From NCBI GenBank assembly GCA_016714495.1, contig JADKDU010000006.1, positions 124,001-188,000 on the forward strand: a stretch of 64,000 bases of DNA. The letters run 5' to 3'. Below are positions 8,712-17,586 of the stretch, piece by piece. Under the pieces are notes generated by a model that was given only the letters and a program-made list of their open reading frames with translations, made no database searches and had not been told where the DNA came from. Every line of letters begins with the position of its first letter. Position 1 is the stretch's first letter. The stretch comes from Hyphomonadaceae bacterium (GTDB lineage Bacteria; Pseudomonadota; Alphaproteobacteria; Caulobacterales; Hyphomonadaceae). The position numbers were made by a program, and so were the translations under genes.

Positions 8712-9467
8712 TCACGGCTCGTCCGACATTGCTCGCAGCGCTAGCTCCGTTTCTGAATCAGCTGGAAAGAACAGCTCAATCTTCAGATCGTCGAGCGCCA
8801 GATCCTCCGGCGTTCCAAACTGGGCGATGATCGCAAAGAGTGACAGACGCATCGTCCCCGTCCGATAGATGGTTGGCGTGACAGGCCCGATTGGTTTCCC
8901 GCTCCCACCCGGCACAGCCGCGAGCCTCTCGGCCAAACGATCGAGTTTTGCCACACCCCCTTGCGCGGCGCTCTCCGTACGAAGCCTTTGCGCCGCGTGG
9001 TGGGCGACGTCGGGCCAGTTCTCGATCAGTGGCGGCAGCTCGTCTGACGCCATGAGGTCCAGCATGCTGCTCCCTTCCGCCATCCCGAGCTGGCCGAACA
9101 GAACCTGTGCGGGACGGTTGAGGCGAACCACCGTCCACATCCGGTCGATCGCGATGCCGGGGTAAGGGGCGTGCTGTTCGAGCGTATGTTCCAGCGCGGC
9201 ACGGATGGGCGCCATCTCGCTGACGTCCCACTGTCGCGCTGGATAACGGGTCGCGAAACCGGCGAGCGTCAGCATCTGGTTGCGGGCGGCCAAAGGAATC
9301 TGGAGCGCCTCCCCTAATCGTCCAATCATTGCCGGACTGGGACGCGCGCGGCCGGTTTCAAGGAAGGCTATGTGGCGTGCGGAGACATTAGCTTCGGCCG
9401 CCAGCTCCAGTTGACTGAACCGTCGGGTTCGGCGCCAGACTTTCAAGGCATCGGGAAAATCGCTCAT
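8712..9467 (-). CDS. XRE-family regulator with MmyB-like ligand-binding domain
   Basis: 251 residues. The N-terminal helix-turn-helix (FSQLELAAEANVSARHIAFLETGRARPS, ~17-45) is followed by an MmyB-like C-terminal domain (PYPGIAIDRMWTVVRLNRPA, IYRTGTMRLSLFAIIAQFGTPEDLALDDLKIELFFPAD), a PAS-like fold thought to sense a small molecule. ATG 9467 is taken; an ATG two codons upstream (9473) is also possible. It diverges from a small membrane protein at 9573, and the palindrome 9502-9516 lies 35 bp from its start, so autoregulation is likely. Such regulators often control a single neighbouring gene. Confidence 0.9.
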   Translation of the reverse strand: MSDFPDALKVWRRTRRFSQLELAAEANVSARHIAFLETGRARPSPAMIGRLGEALQIPLAARNQMLTLAGFATRYPARQWDVSEMAPIRAALEHTLEQHAPYPGIAIDRMWTVVRLNRPAQVLFGQLGMAEGSSMLDLMASDELPPLIENWPDVAHHAAQRLRTESAAQGGVAKLDRLAERLAAVPGGSGKPIGPVTPTIYRTGTMRLSLFAIIAQFGTPEDLALDDLKIELFFPADSETELALRAMSDEP

Positions 9468-9501
9468 GGGCAAGCCTACCCGAACGCCGGGAGCCCCGCA
9501 C

Positions 9502-9516
9502 TTACCTCCAAGGTAA
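9502..9516. promoter_or_regulatory. Palindromic operator TTACCT-CCA-AGGTAA
   Basis: Perfect 6-bp arms (TTACCT 9502-9507, AGGTAA 9511-9516) around CCA, between the divergent XRE regulator and the membrane protein gene. The same core (TACCT-N3-AGGTA), preceded by C and followed by a TTG 1-2 bases on, recurs at 22653-22665 in front of a paralogue of that membrane protein. Distance to the start codon is 56 bp here and 57 bp there. Confidence 0.75.
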
Positions 9517-9572
9517 TTGTTGGCGCGCGAACGATCACATATCCCTCGTCCAGTCGATCAGGGAGGTCCAGC

Positions 9573-10001
9573 ATGTCCACCTTCTGGCGCAACTGGCTGC
9601 TTGTCTGGAGCGTCGGCGTCCTGATCTTTGGCGTAGTGCTGGCGGGTGGCGCGTTCGAGGCGACGAGCGGCCCGGTCAGCCTAGTATACCAAGGCCTGCA
9701 AGGGCCCGGCGATCTCGTATTTGACCCTGCCATGCGGTTTACGCTCGCGGTGATGGGCTGCGTCTCCATCGGGTGGGCCGTGACAATGTTCCTGATGATA
9801 CGCGCCGCCTTCTCGCTTGGACACCACGCGAGACCAATCTGGATGGGGCTCACGGCAGGCGTCGTTACCTGGTTCGTGACTGACAGCGCGCTTTCGGTAG
9901 CGACCGGCTTCGGACTGAATGTCGTTCCCAACACAGTTCTCATCGTGACGTACTTGATCGCAGTTCTTGGGAGCGGAGCGCTCAAAGGAAGGACGGCCTA
10001 G
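9573..10001 (+). CDS. Small four-helix membrane protein (paralogue of 22723-23142)
   Basis: 142 residues from ATG 9573, which has a GGGAGG ribosome site at 9561-9566. Four hydrophobic segments are evident (WLLVWSVGVLIFGVVLAGG, FTLAVMGCVSIGWAVTMFLM, MGLTAGVVTWFVTDSALSV, TVLIVTYLIAVLG). The layout FWxxWL...RF...GW.VM....VV(T/A)G(L)..WFV.DS..S matches the protein at 22723, so the two are paralogues. Both are preceded by the same palindrome, suggesting control by the XRE protein encoded next door. Function unknown. Confidence 0.8.
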   Translation: MSTFWRNWLLVWSVGVLIFGVVLAGGAFEATSGPVSLVYQGLQGPGDLVFDPAMRFTLAVMGCVSIGWAVTMFLMIRAAFSLGHHARPIWMGLTAGVVTWFVTDSALSVATGFGLNVVPNTVLIVTYLIAVLGSGALKGRTA

Positions 10002-10141
10002 ATGGAGAACAACGTTTAAAGGGACGGCCATGGTGCGCGGTCACGCAGCGATCGCCGGCAGTTTGTACTCGGCGCCAGCCTGATCATGGTTGGCGCGACC
10101 GCCTCGTGCACAACGGCAGCACAAACCAACAGGGAAAAGCC

Positions 10142-10516
10142 ATGACAAAAACGCCCATCGAAGTCGTGAAGGCCTTCAACAGGGCAGTGGAGATCAAGGA
10201 CTACGACACAGCCGTGAAATTTGTTTCGGACGATTGTGAGTACACAAACATGCCTATGGGCACTGTCCGCGGCCCTGCAGGCGTCCGGAGCGTGTTGGAG
10301 CCCTTCTTCGCTCCGACGATCGAGAACAGGCTCGAAATCCTGCGCGAAGCAGCCGTCGGACCGATCGTCTTTCTGGAACGTCTGGATCGGCATCTGCTTC
10401 CCACGGGCTGGGTCAATCTGCCGGTGACTGGCGTCTATGAAGTGCATGACGGTCTGATCACGGTCTACCGAGACTATTTTGATCTCGCAACCATTCAGAG
10501 CAAATGGCCAAGCTAG
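10142..10516 (+). CDS. Limonene-1,2-epoxide hydrolase-like (SnoaL-fold) protein
   Basis: 124 residues from ATG 10142; the longer reading frame from 10106 adds a low-quality N-terminus. The family's catalytic triad is visible: Arg80 and Asp82 in ERLDRH and Asp111 in YRDYFD, within the characteristic GVYEVHDGLITVYRDYFD end. These enzymes open an epoxide to a diol by direct water attack. The true substrate is unknown. The gene stands alone, with a decarboxylase fragment 42 bp downstream. Confidence 0.85.
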   Translation: MTKTPIEVVKAFNRAVEIKDYDTAVKFVSDDCEYTNMPMGTVRGPAGVRSVLEPFFAPTIENRLEILREAAVGPIVFLERLDRHLLPTGWVNLPVTGVYEVHDGLITVYRDYFDLATIQSKWPS

Positions 10517-10558
10517 TGGAGTGCAGGTCCGCTCCCCAATACTGCCGGATCAATACAG

Positions 10559-10852
10559 ATGCAGCTGGAAACGCCGCCCTCAGACCTCTTGTTCAGCCCT
10601 GACGAGCACGAACGGGCATGGGAGCTGTTTGCCGATTTCGCAAGGCGATATCTAGCGGGCATCGCGGATCGTGCAGCCTATCCCGAGCTCGATCGTCGAG
10701 CACTCCGGACGATCATGCAGACGCCGATGCCTCGCTCAGGCGCAAGCCTCGTCGAGTTGTTGGAAGAGTTCGAGGCCGTCATCGCGCCAAACGCCACGCA
10801 CTCGGCGCATCTGTGCTTCCTTCCATATGTGCAGCCTAACCCTGCTGCTTAG
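10559..10852 (+). pseudogene. N-terminal fragment of a PLP-dependent decarboxylase
   Basis: 97 residues with the N-terminal region of group II pyridoxal-dependent decarboxylases (PSDLLFSPDEHERAWELF, and APNATHSAHLCFLPYVQPNP, which normally reads HPRFLAY near residue 80). Family members are ~450-500 residues and carry the PLP lysine much later, so over 80% is missing. The reading frame stops right after YVQPNP and no continuation is seen downstream. A remnant, not a functional gene. Confidence 0.7.
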
Positions 10853-10935
10853 CAATGCCTACGGCCCCTATGACAGCGAGAGCTTCAACCGCAATCACTT
10901 CGCGCGAATCGACAGATCCTGGCGTTGAAATGCGA

Positions 10936-10966
10936 CAAGCCGCCCGCTCCGAGAGCAGGCGGCTTG
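10936..10966 (-). terminator. Hairpin after the fasciclin gene
   Basis: CAAGCCGCC (10936-10944) pairs with GGCGGCTTG (10958-10966), with an inner GCTC/GAGC extension. It lies 58 bp past the fasciclin stop on the minus strand. The T-run after it is short, so efficiency is uncertain. Confidence 0.45.
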
Positions 10967-11023
10967 CCTCGGCACAGTCCGGAGGGAGGGACGTGCGCGA
11001 GCGGGGAGGAAAGCTGCGGGAAA

Positions 11024-11572
11024 TTACTTCGCCGGAGGCATGATCACCTTGTCGATGACGTGGATGACGCCATTGGAGGCATCGACATCGGCCGTGACAA
11101 CTTTCGCGCCATTCACCATCACACCCTCAGCGCTGCCGACAACCTTGACCGTTGCGCCTTCAACCGTTGCGGGTTCCAACGTCTGCATTCCGATCGCGGA
11201 CGACATCACTTCAGCCGGAAGCACGTGATAGGTCAGGATCGCGACGAGCTTGTCCTTGTTCTCAGGCTTCAGCAGGCTCTCGACAGTCCCGGCTGGAAGA
11301 GCGGCAAAGGCAGCGTCAGTCGGAGCAAACACAGTGAACGGACCGGCGCCACGCAGCGTAGCCTCAAGGTCGGCAGCCTGGACTGCGGCGACAAGTGTCT
11401 TGAACGAGCCGTTAGCGATCGCAGTGTCGACGATGTCCTTGGCCTCAACCGGAGCGGGTGTAGGCGCGGGCGCTTCGGCCATTGGCGCTGGCGCCGGTGT
11501 CGCCGGTGCAGTTTCAGGAGAGCATGCGACGCCCAGAATGGCGAACGCGGCGATTGGGAGAAGCATTTTCAT
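11024..11572 (-). CDS. Secreted fasciclin-domain protein
   Basis: 182 residues. ATG 11572 begins a signal peptide with a cysteine at ~17 (ILGVAC), probably a lipoprotein although the lipobox is imperfect. A Pro/Ala-rich linker (~20-43) precedes one FAS1 domain: H1 motif GPFTVFAPTDAAFAALPAG and the H2-type end NGVIHVIDKVIMPPAK. FAS1 domains mediate adhesion to surfaces or matrix. Reading-frame extension upstream to 11782 is rejected because it lies before the signal peptide. A hairpin follows the stop. Confidence 0.9.
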   Translation of the reverse strand: MKMLLPIAAFAILGVACSPETAPATPAPAPMAEAPAPTPAPVEAKDIVDTAIANGSFKTLVAAVQAADLEATLRGAGPFTVFAPTDAAFAALPAGTVESLLKPENKDKLVAILTYHVLPAEVMSSAIGMQTLEPATVEGATVKVVGSAEGVMVNGAKVVTADVDASNGVIHVIDKVIMPPAK

Positions 11573-11986
11573 TTTCTGGTTCCTGTCTCTACACACATCG
11601 CGACGCGGAAAGGTTCCGACTTTCGTCCGATATGCTCGCTGTTGGTGTTGATACGAGCGCCCGCGACCGCCGGATCGCAGGTCACGAAAGTGTAATCGCT
11701 GACAAGGGAGGGCTTTGCGCTTCACTCGTGAGGCGCGATTTCTATCATCACCTCGTTGCGACGCAGTAAGGGCAGCGTCCATGGCGGATCATAGGTGGCT
11801 AGCACGAGGACGACTATTCTCATCTCGTGTCTCCGTGGTGACCGGGATGCGCAATTCAGCCTTCAGCGGGTCTGTCCATCAATGCAAGGCGGCGGGTGCG
11901 TGCACGCGGCATGAGACACTACGCCGCCCGGCGTCTGAAGATCCATCAAGGATGGGGAGCGTATCCGTAGGTGAGGCACAACCGGT
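11573..11986. other. Intergenic, no gene recognised
   Basis: About 410 bp between the divergent fasciclin and SDR genes. No reading frame with recognisable protein signal and no clear operator was seen; promoters for both genes must lie here. Confidence 0.4.
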
Positions 11987-12727
11987 ATGATCCTTCCATC
12001 TTTCACCGATGACTATCGCGCGGCCGTGTTCGGCGCCGCCGGCGGCATTGGCGCCGCCATGGTTCGTGCGCTGAGTTTCGATCCACGATGCGCCGTCGTC
12101 TACGCTGGCGCTCGCCATGCTGTCGGGCCCGACAGCACGAAGGTGCGAGCCTTCAGGTTTGATCTGGAGGACGAAGCCTCCATTGGCGCCGCAGCCGAAA
12201 CCTGCTCGGCGGATGGCCTGTTACACCTGGTCGTGGTCGCAACCGGCTTGCTTCACGCACCCAACCTGCAGCCCGAGAAGACCTGGCGTTCACTTGACGC
12301 CGGGGCGCTTCATCGCACCTTCGCCGTCAACGCCATCGGCCCTGCACTGATCGGCAAACATACGCTGCCGCTGTTGTCCAAATCAGATAAGTCAGTGTTC
12401 GCCGCGCTGTCCGCGCGCGTTGGGTCGATCTCGGACAACCGCCTCGGCGGATGGCATGCGTATCGCGCCTCGAAGGCCGCGCTCAACATGCTGATCCGGA
12501 ACCTTGCCATCGAACTTGGCAGGGTCAATCGCAGCGCTGCTTGTGTGGCTCTGCACCCGGGCACGGTCGATACTGCGCTGTCGGCGCCGTTTCGGGTCGG
12601 AACGCGGGCTGATAAGCTATTCACGCCAGATGTCGCGGCGGGCCATCTGCTGTCCGTGATTGATAGTCTGACGCCAGAACGTTCAGGCCGGCTGTTTGCG
12701 TGGGACGGCGCAGAAATAGTATTCTAG
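11987..12727 (+). CDS. Short-chain dehydrogenase/reductase (C-factor-like)
   Basis: 246 residues. The Rossmann NAD(P) motif appears as GAAGGIGAAM near the N-terminus (FGAAGGIG), and the catalytic tyrosine and lysine as YRASKAALNML; the serine is in ALSARVGSISD. It resembles CsgA/C-factor-type SDRs. It lies 82 bp upstream of folE and the BLUF gene, all on the plus strand. SDRs act in pterin reduction (pteridine or sepiapterin reductases), so a role after GTP cyclohydrolase I is plausible but inferred only from position. Confidence 0.88.
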   Translation: MILPSFTDDYRAAVFGAAGGIGAAMVRALSFDPRCAVVYAGARHAVGPDSTKVRAFRFDLEDEASIGAAAETCSADGLLHLVVVATGLLHAPNLQPEKTWRSLDAGALHRTFAVNAIGPALIGKHTLPLLSKSDKSVFAALSARVGSISDNRLGGWHAYRASKAALNMLIRNLAIELGRVNRSAACVALHPGTVDTALSAPFRVGTRADKLFTPDVAAGHLLSVIDSLTPERSGRLFAWDGAEIVF

Positions 12728-12809
12728 GTGTTGGCTGCATACTTCCTGCAACCCGACTGACGAGCGGGCTGAACCTGTCTCCCAAGTCTGTCCGGAAGAA
12801 GAAAGAACC

Positions 12810-13520
12810 ATGGACGCGCCAGTGAAGCCGCCAGGAAAGCCCGCCGATCCGGTTTCGGCGCTGATCCGCTCCCGCTTGCGAAAGGCCGGGCGGCGGTTCT
12901 ACGCCAATGACAACATCGCAGCCTTCCTGGAGCCTGGCGAGTTGGACGCCCTTCTTCTGGAAGTCGAGGGCAAACTCAAAGGCGTTCTGGAAAGCCTGGT
13001 CATCGACACTGATAGCGATCACAATACGCAGGGGACAGCTCGCCGTGTGGCGAAAATGTACCTTACGGAAGTGTTCCGCGGCCGCTATCTGCCTCCGCCG
13101 TCTGTCACCGAGTTCCCCAACGCCGCTTCGCTCAATGAGCTGATGATCGTAGGCCCGATCACGGTGCGCAGCGCCTGCAGCCACCATTTCTGCCCGATCA
13201 TGGGCCGCCTGTGGATCGGCCTGATGCCCAACGAGCACTCGAACCTAATCGGCCTGTCGAAATATTCGCGCCTTGCCGAATGGATCATGTCTCGCCCTCA
13301 GATCCAGGAGGAAGCGATCACGCAGATGGCGGAGCTGCTGATAGAAAAGGTCCGGCCAGACGGGCTTGCGGTCGTGATGGAAGCGGATCATTTCTGCATG
13401 CACTGGCGCGGCGTCAAGGACGATGCGACCAAGATGACCAACAGCGTGATGCGCGGCTCGTTTCTCAAGGATCACAAGCTACGGCGCGAATTTCTTTCAC
13501 TCCTGAACATCAAAGACTGA
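12810..13520 (+). CDS. folE: GTP cyclohydrolase I
   Basis: 236 residues; converts GTP to 7,8-dihydroneopterin triphosphate, the first step to folate and other pterins. The zinc site is intact: SACSHHF (Cys123, His125, His126) and Cys196 in HFCMHWRGV. GLSKYSRLAEW and NTVMRG-like NSVMRGSF near the end are also family elements. The N-terminus is ~25 residues longer than typical. It follows an SDR and is 9 bp from a BLUF photoreceptor gene. Placement outside folate genes suggests a second, dedicated pterin source rather than the housekeeping copy. Confidence 0.94.
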   Translation: MDAPVKPPGKPADPVSALIRSRLRKAGRRFYANDNIAAFLEPGELDALLLEVEGKLKGVLESLVIDTDSDHNTQGTARRVAKMYLTEVFRGRYLPPPSVTEFPNAASLNELMIVGPITVRSACSHHFCPIMGRLWIGLMPNEHSNLIGLSKYSRLAEWIMSRPQIQEEAITQMAELLIEKVRPDGLAVVMEADHFCMHWRGVKDDATKMTNSVMRGSFLKDHKLRREFLSLLNIKD

Positions 13521-13529
13521 GTCAAGAAA

Positions 13530-13958
13530 ATGCTAGTTCGTCTTCTCTACGCGAGTCGTGCGGTGGCGACCACGAGCGCTGCCGCGCTCGATGGCATTCT
13601 GGAACAGTCGCGGAAGAACAACGCGGCGCAGGGAATTACCGGTCTGCTATGCGTTTCAGGCGACCTTTTCATGCAACTTCTCGAAGGTGGCCGGGACGAG
13701 GTATGCGAATTGTACAACGCCATCACCCGCGACGACCGGCATCGACACGTGCGCCTTCTGTCGTATGAGGAAATTACCGAGCGCAATTTCGGCGCGTGGA
13801 CAATGGGCCAGGTGAACATCGCCAAGATCAACCCTGCACTCACCCTCAAATACTTCAGGCGCGTGGAGCTCGATCCCTTCAACTGTTCTGGACAGGCCAC
13901 CATGGCCCTGCTGCACGAACTGGTCGCGACTGCGTCAATTGTAAACCGCGGCGACTGA
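13530..13958 (+). CDS. BLUF-domain blue-light photoreceptor
   Basis: 142 residues, almost only a BLUF domain that binds FAD and shifts a hydrogen-bond network under blue light. Key residues are present: Tyr7 (LLYAS), Asn30/31 (KNN), Gln49 (FMQLLEG) and the Trp90/Met92 region (AWTMGQV). No output domain is attached, so it must signal by protein contact through its C-terminal helices. It starts 9 bp after folE, indicating co-transcription with pterin synthesis. Confidence 0.94.
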   Translation: MLVRLLYASRAVATTSAAALDGILEQSRKNNAAQGITGLLCVSGDLFMQLLEGGRDEVCELYNAITRDDRHRHVRLLSYEEITERNFGAWTMGQVNIAKINPALTLKYFRRVELDPFNCSGQATMALLHELVATASIVNRGD

Positions 13959-14021
13959 GTATGGGTCATCGTGACTGAATCACCATGGGGTCCGCGCGCC
14001 GATCGATACCGTATCACTTTG

Positions 14022-14095
14022 TTTTCGCGGGATTCGAAGGGGTGACCTGCCGCTACCGATTCACAAGAATAGCGATCATCAGCAATGTCGTCTTT
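14022..14095. repeat. Dispersed repeat A, copy 1
   Basis: 74 bp matching 31445-31518 without gaps at about 92% identity (6 mismatches counted). It lies after the BLUF gene. Bases 14096-14103 (TGGGCCCC) reappear directly after the right end of the IS110 element (32891-32898), so this copy looks like the uninterrupted version of the IS target. Confidence 0.8.
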
Positions 14096-14123
14096 TGGGC
14101 CCCGGGTTAGCCGGCGTGCAATT

Positions 14124-14160
14124 TGTGGCGATCCGGCTGGGCCGCCCAATGACGCCAGTC
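14124..14160. repeat. Dispersed repeat B, partial copy
   Basis: A ~37-bp segment starting TGTGGCGATCCGGCTG and ending GCCAGTC that matches parts of 14753-14827 and 29889-29963 with one gap. Intergenic, upstream of the SMR gene. Confidence 0.5.
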
Positions 14161-14300
14161 CTGCAGCCCTCGCGAACCCGGCGGGAGATCACCCAGACAT
14201 GGACACACCGCGCGGCACGACCAACGTCGCCGCCGCTAGGCCGTTGTCCAATCGAGCGGGCATATACTAAGCTTTGGAAATACGGCTCTCGGAGGCGCTG

Positions 14301-14621
14301 ATGGGCTGGGTCTTCTTGCTGCTTGCTGGCGGACTTGAGGTCGCGTTCACGACGTCGCTTCGTATGCTGATCAAAACTCCCAACAGCATACTGTTGAACG
14401 TAATTTTTGTGATCCTGGTGATCGCGAGCTTTGCCTGTCTGCAACATGCGGTGCGCAGCGTACCCCTCGGCACAGGCTATGCAGTTTGGACCGGGATAGG
14501 AGCCGTCGGCACGGTCATAGTCGGCGGACTGTTTTTTGGCGAAAGCCTTCCACCTATTCGCATGGTGTTTATTGGACTCGTCGTCGCGGGTGTCGTCGGA
14601 CTGAAGCTTATTGAAGCATAA
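14301..14621 (+). CDS. SMR-family transporter (SugE/Gdx-like)
   Basis: 106 residues, four membrane helices. The essential membrane glutamate sits in the first helix (LLAGGLEVAF), and PLGTGYAVWTGIGAVG and FFGES...GLVVAGVVGLKL are SMR signatures. The sequence is closer to SugE/Gdx (guanidinium exporters) than to EmrE. ATG 14301 is chosen for the GGAGG site 8 bp upstream. No guanidine riboswitch was recognised upstream. Single gene with no partner, so probably a homodimer with dual topology. Confidence 0.92.
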   Translation: MGWVFLLLAGGLEVAFTTSLRMLIKTPNSILLNVIFVILVIASFACLQHAVRSVPLGTGYAVWTGIGAVGTVIVGGLFFGESLPPIRMVFIGLVVAGVVGLKLIEA

Positions 14622-14752
14622 CGCCCCGTTCGCGATGAAATTCTTGGCTCTCAGTTTGCGAGACCGACGGCAACAGAACTGCCAAGGCGCGGGCAGCGAA
14701 AGCCTGAGTTGCGATTGGCGGTTTTGGGCCTTTTGCTCGCGGTAACCCGAAA

Positions 14753-14827
14753 TGTGGCAATCCGGCAGGGTCGCTGCAGTGCGGCCAGTCAGAAACGGTG
14801 CTGAGTTGCGGCGGGTCATCGCCTAAA
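14753..14827. repeat. Dispersed repeat B, copy 2
   Basis: 75 bp aligning without gaps to 29889-29963 at roughly 75-80% identity; the best block is GTTGCGGCGG followed by TCATCGCC. Fills most of the gap between the SMR gene and the next gene. Confidence 0.65.
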
Positions 14828-14909
14828 AGCCGACATTCGCGACAGTGGCGAGAGTTCCAGCGCGGCCAAAATCCGGTATGCCGCGCCTGTCGCTATTGGA
14901 GCACCAAGA

Positions 14910-15512
14910 TTGCCACATCCATTTGGAACACCCCGTCCGCGCTGGCTCGCGCCTGGCCTTTTCGGTTTGGCCGGGGCGGCTCTGGTCTGGACGATGTGGC
15001 TATCGGGCGGCGACTTCTGGCGCATGCAGCGTCCCTTCATGGCAGTGACCTTAATCTCCGCCGCTACGCTGGTCGCCGCCGCGACGATTGCCGCCGCCCT
15101 GCCTCGAGGCCGCTGGCGTTCGCTGATGATCGCGCCGGTCGTCGTGGCCATTCTTGCGACCTTTCTGGGCGAAGGTCTTGCCGAACGTCTTCGCTTCGAT
15201 GAGCTTCGTGCGTCGCTCGCGATGGAAGTGGAGACCATCCACCAGGGTGGCGACTGCACTACGCCCTGCCGGATCGATTCCCGCGAGCCCTTACGCATCG
15301 CCTTCCAGTTCAGCGGCGAAGGCAAGCACTGGAGCGGCGTCTGCTACGACGCGACCGACATTATCTACGGCGTCGAATTCGGCGGCTCCGTCCGTCCGCC
15401 CAACGAGTCGGAAGCGGTGATGCTCGCCGAAGCAAGGACGATGTTCAGTGGTGAGGTGCGCCACGCGCCGTCATGGGGCGAACACTGGTATGGTTGCTCG
15501 ACCCGCCCCTGA
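14910..15512 (+). CDS. Hypothetical membrane protein
   Basis: About 200 residues from TTG 14910; the start is uncertain. Three hydrophobic stretches lie in the first ~95 residues (LAPGLFGLAGAALVWTMWL, AVTLISAATLVAAATIAAAL, LMIAPVVVAILATFLGEGL), followed by a soluble part with cysteine pairs (GGDCTTPCRID, and Cys near SGVCYDATDI, ending WYGCSTRP) that is probably periplasmic and disulfide-bonded. No family recognised. It precedes a secreted protein gene by 163 bp. Confidence 0.6.
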   Translation: MPHPFGTPRPRWLAPGLFGLAGAALVWTMWLSGGDFWRMQRPFMAVTLISAATLVAAATIAAALPRGRWRSLMIAPVVVAILATFLGEGLAERLRFDELRASLAMEVETIHQGGDCTTPCRIDSREPLRIAFQFSGEGKHWSGVCYDATDIIYGVEFGGSVRPPNESEAVMLAEARTMFSGEVRHAPSWGEHWYGCSTRP

Positions 15513-15675
15513 CGAAAGGACCTGACGCAGCGGATCGGCGCACGTAGCCAATATGAGCATACAAGCAGAAGCGCTGAAATTGACAGGCGCTTGTTTCGAC
15601 CGCCACAACTGGACCGGGAGCCGTCAGAGCGACCGCTTGCCGTAACGTGCTTTCCTAACGGGGTCAGAGGCCATC

Positions 15676-16923
15676 ATGCTCAATCGTTGGATCCAGCCCG
15701 TCTGCATCGGCCTTGCGCTGCTCGGCGGCGGCTTGTCCGCATCCATAGCGTTGGCCCAGACCAATACCGAGCGCGCCGTCCAGAGCTATGTGAACGTCAC
15801 GCTGCCGGCCATCGCGCGGATGAAACCGTACATTGACAAGTCGGCGTCCGACCGCGCCAAGGCGTTCGCCACGATGGGCCTCACAGATACCACGTGCGGC
15901 GCCTCCGTGACCGAATCTATAACCGCCCATGAGCACTTCGCAGAAGGCGCGGGGAATTTGTGCGGGGCCATGATCGCGTGGATGCAGAACGAAGACATTT
16001 ACACGTGCAGCCGTGTGAAATTCTCGGGTATCGATTTTGCCCACACCGAGCCGGTGAGTGCGGAGATCGCCAAGCGGCACAAGTCAGACGATATCCCCGG
16101 CACGCGGCTGCGCCTTCAGAAGGCCGCCGGCTGCGACACCAAGACCGTTGCCTACTGGGGACCCAAGCTGCTCGGTCTCGTCGACCAGCTGTCGGCAAGC
16201 GTCACTAACGCGGGTGATCTTCAGCCGCCGTCCAGCGACGCCGCCGTACCTACGCAGAAGGCGTTCGAGTACAAAGTCTTCCAGTGCCATCTCGCCTACA
16301 ATGCCGACGAAAACACGAAATCGGCAGTTGCCGATGCTGCGGACGACGCCTGCTACGCAATGAACTACATTCTCGATCACAAAACGCTCGACGCCTGCCG
16401 CACACTGGATAGCTCGATCACGAAAGCTGTTTCGATGGGCGCGAGCGATCCACTTGCATCCGAGGCGAAGGCCCTTATGAGCAAGCTAGCCAAACGATTT
16501 GGCAGCCTCGACTGTGGCATGGTGATCGCCACCGCCAAGGTCGAGGAAGATCAAGCCAAGGCTCGCGCAGCGGCCGCGGCCGCAGCCGCCGCGAGGGCTT
16601 CTGCTCCGAGCGAGCCGGCGATCAACCCATACGCAAAGCACAACGCCATCGTCGGTGAGATCAACGGCGAGACGCAATCATTCAACAACAGCCTGGAAGT
16701 GGCCCAGCGCTGGTTCGATCGCGGCGAAGACTACGAATCCTGCGGCTACTACCAGAAGGCGCTTGCCAGCTTACGCAGGCTGGAGACTCTGTACGCGGAC
16801 CTCAGGCGCGAGACAGGCGATTCCGACTACGGCGCCAAATCCAGAGAGATGAATGACGAGCAGACCGCCGTCCTCGAAAACTACGGCGACATGTGCATGG
16901 ATGCCGAACGACGGCTGTACTGA
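15676..16923 (+). CDS. Secreted hypothetical protein with coiled-coil segment
   Basis: 415 residues with a clear signal peptide (~1-29, cut after SIALA). The mature part is helical with scattered cysteines (CGASV, CGAMIAW, CSRVKF, CHLAYN, CYAMNY, CRTLD, CGMVIA, CGYYQ, CMD), consistent with a disulfide-rich periplasmic protein. An alanine-rich run (~297-310) separates two halves. Not assigned to any family I know. Monocistronic by position. Confidence 0.8.
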   Translation: MLNRWIQPVCIGLALLGGGLSASIALAQTNTERAVQSYVNVTLPAIARMKPYIDKSASDRAKAFATMGLTDTTCGASVTESITAHEHFAEGAGNLCGAMIAWMQNEDIYTCSRVKFSGIDFAHTEPVSAEIAKRHKSDDIPGTRLRLQKAAGCDTKTVAYWGPKLLGLVDQLSASVTNAGDLQPPSSDAAVPTQKAFEYKVFQCHLAYNADENTKSAVADAADDACYAMNYILDHKTLDACRTLDSSITKAVSMGASDPLASEAKALMSKLAKRFGSLDCGMVIATAKVEEDQAKARAAAAAAAAARASAPSEPAINPYAKHNAIVGEINGETQSFNNSLEVAQRWFDRGEDYESCGYYQKALASLRRLETLYADLRRETGDSDYGAKSREMNDEQTAVLENYGDMCMDAERRLY

Positions 16924-17106
16924 GGCTTGCCCAGTCCTGGCTCCGCAGTGGCTGCTTTGGGCCACAACTCGCGCCGCTAGCTCTACTCCGCGCGAACAGC
17001 GGGGCTTCGCCGGAGGCGGACATTCCGCTGGATGAGAGCTGAACTCGAGCGATGCCAACGATCGCAATGGGCCAGGAGGCACCGCAGGCGCCTCGATACA
17101 AGGAAT

Positions 17107-17322
17107 CTAGACCGGACCCGCTACATCCACACCCAACGATCCGCAAGCAACGCAGCGCAAGACGGAATCCCTAGGATTGGAACGATTCACAGCAAGGCCG
17201 ATGAAACCAGCTGGCGCAAAGCTCCAGCCTCCGCGACCGTCTGTCGTGATCGAAAGGAAACCTTGCTCCCCGCACGATCTGCACGCGCAGTCGAAATTCT
17301 GGTGCGTGTAAATGGGCGCCAT
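17107..17322 (-). CDS. Small zinc-ribbon-like protein
   Basis: 71 residues from ATG 17322, which has a GGGGAGGG ribosome site close upstream. Two cysteine knuckles, CACRSCGEQG and CVACGS, are placed as in a small zinc ribbon, with a conserved-looking middle (GWSFAPAGFIGLAVNR). Codon pattern and motif order suggest a real gene rather than a chance frame. Function unknown. Confidence 0.5.
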   Translation of the reverse strand: MAPIYTHQNFDCACRSCGEQGFLSITTDGRGGWSFAPAGFIGLAVNRSNPRDSVLRCVACGSLGVDVAGPV

Positions 17323-17586
17323 GAACCGCCCTCCCCAGTTTATTTCGTATCTTGACTGAAGAGTAGCGGCATTGACTGCGATCAAATGCACCATCAGCCC
17401 AAAATCGATCTTGCAGACACAACGATGCAATTGCGCCGGAAAGTCAAACGACGGAAAAAGGCCATCACTTCCCAGCCCGCCCCATTGTTACCGATGGCAG
17501 GGCCCTTCGTGATTTGCCGGTCGCTTCTTCGCTAGAGGTCCGGCTGTTCCTCGCCTCACAACGGACATCGCTAACCCCCGACAATG

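Noticed and set aside
14104..14300. Guanidine riboswitch upstream of the SMR gene
   Set aside because: No ACGR-loop hairpins or ykkC-like core was found; the stretch is mostly repeat sequence.
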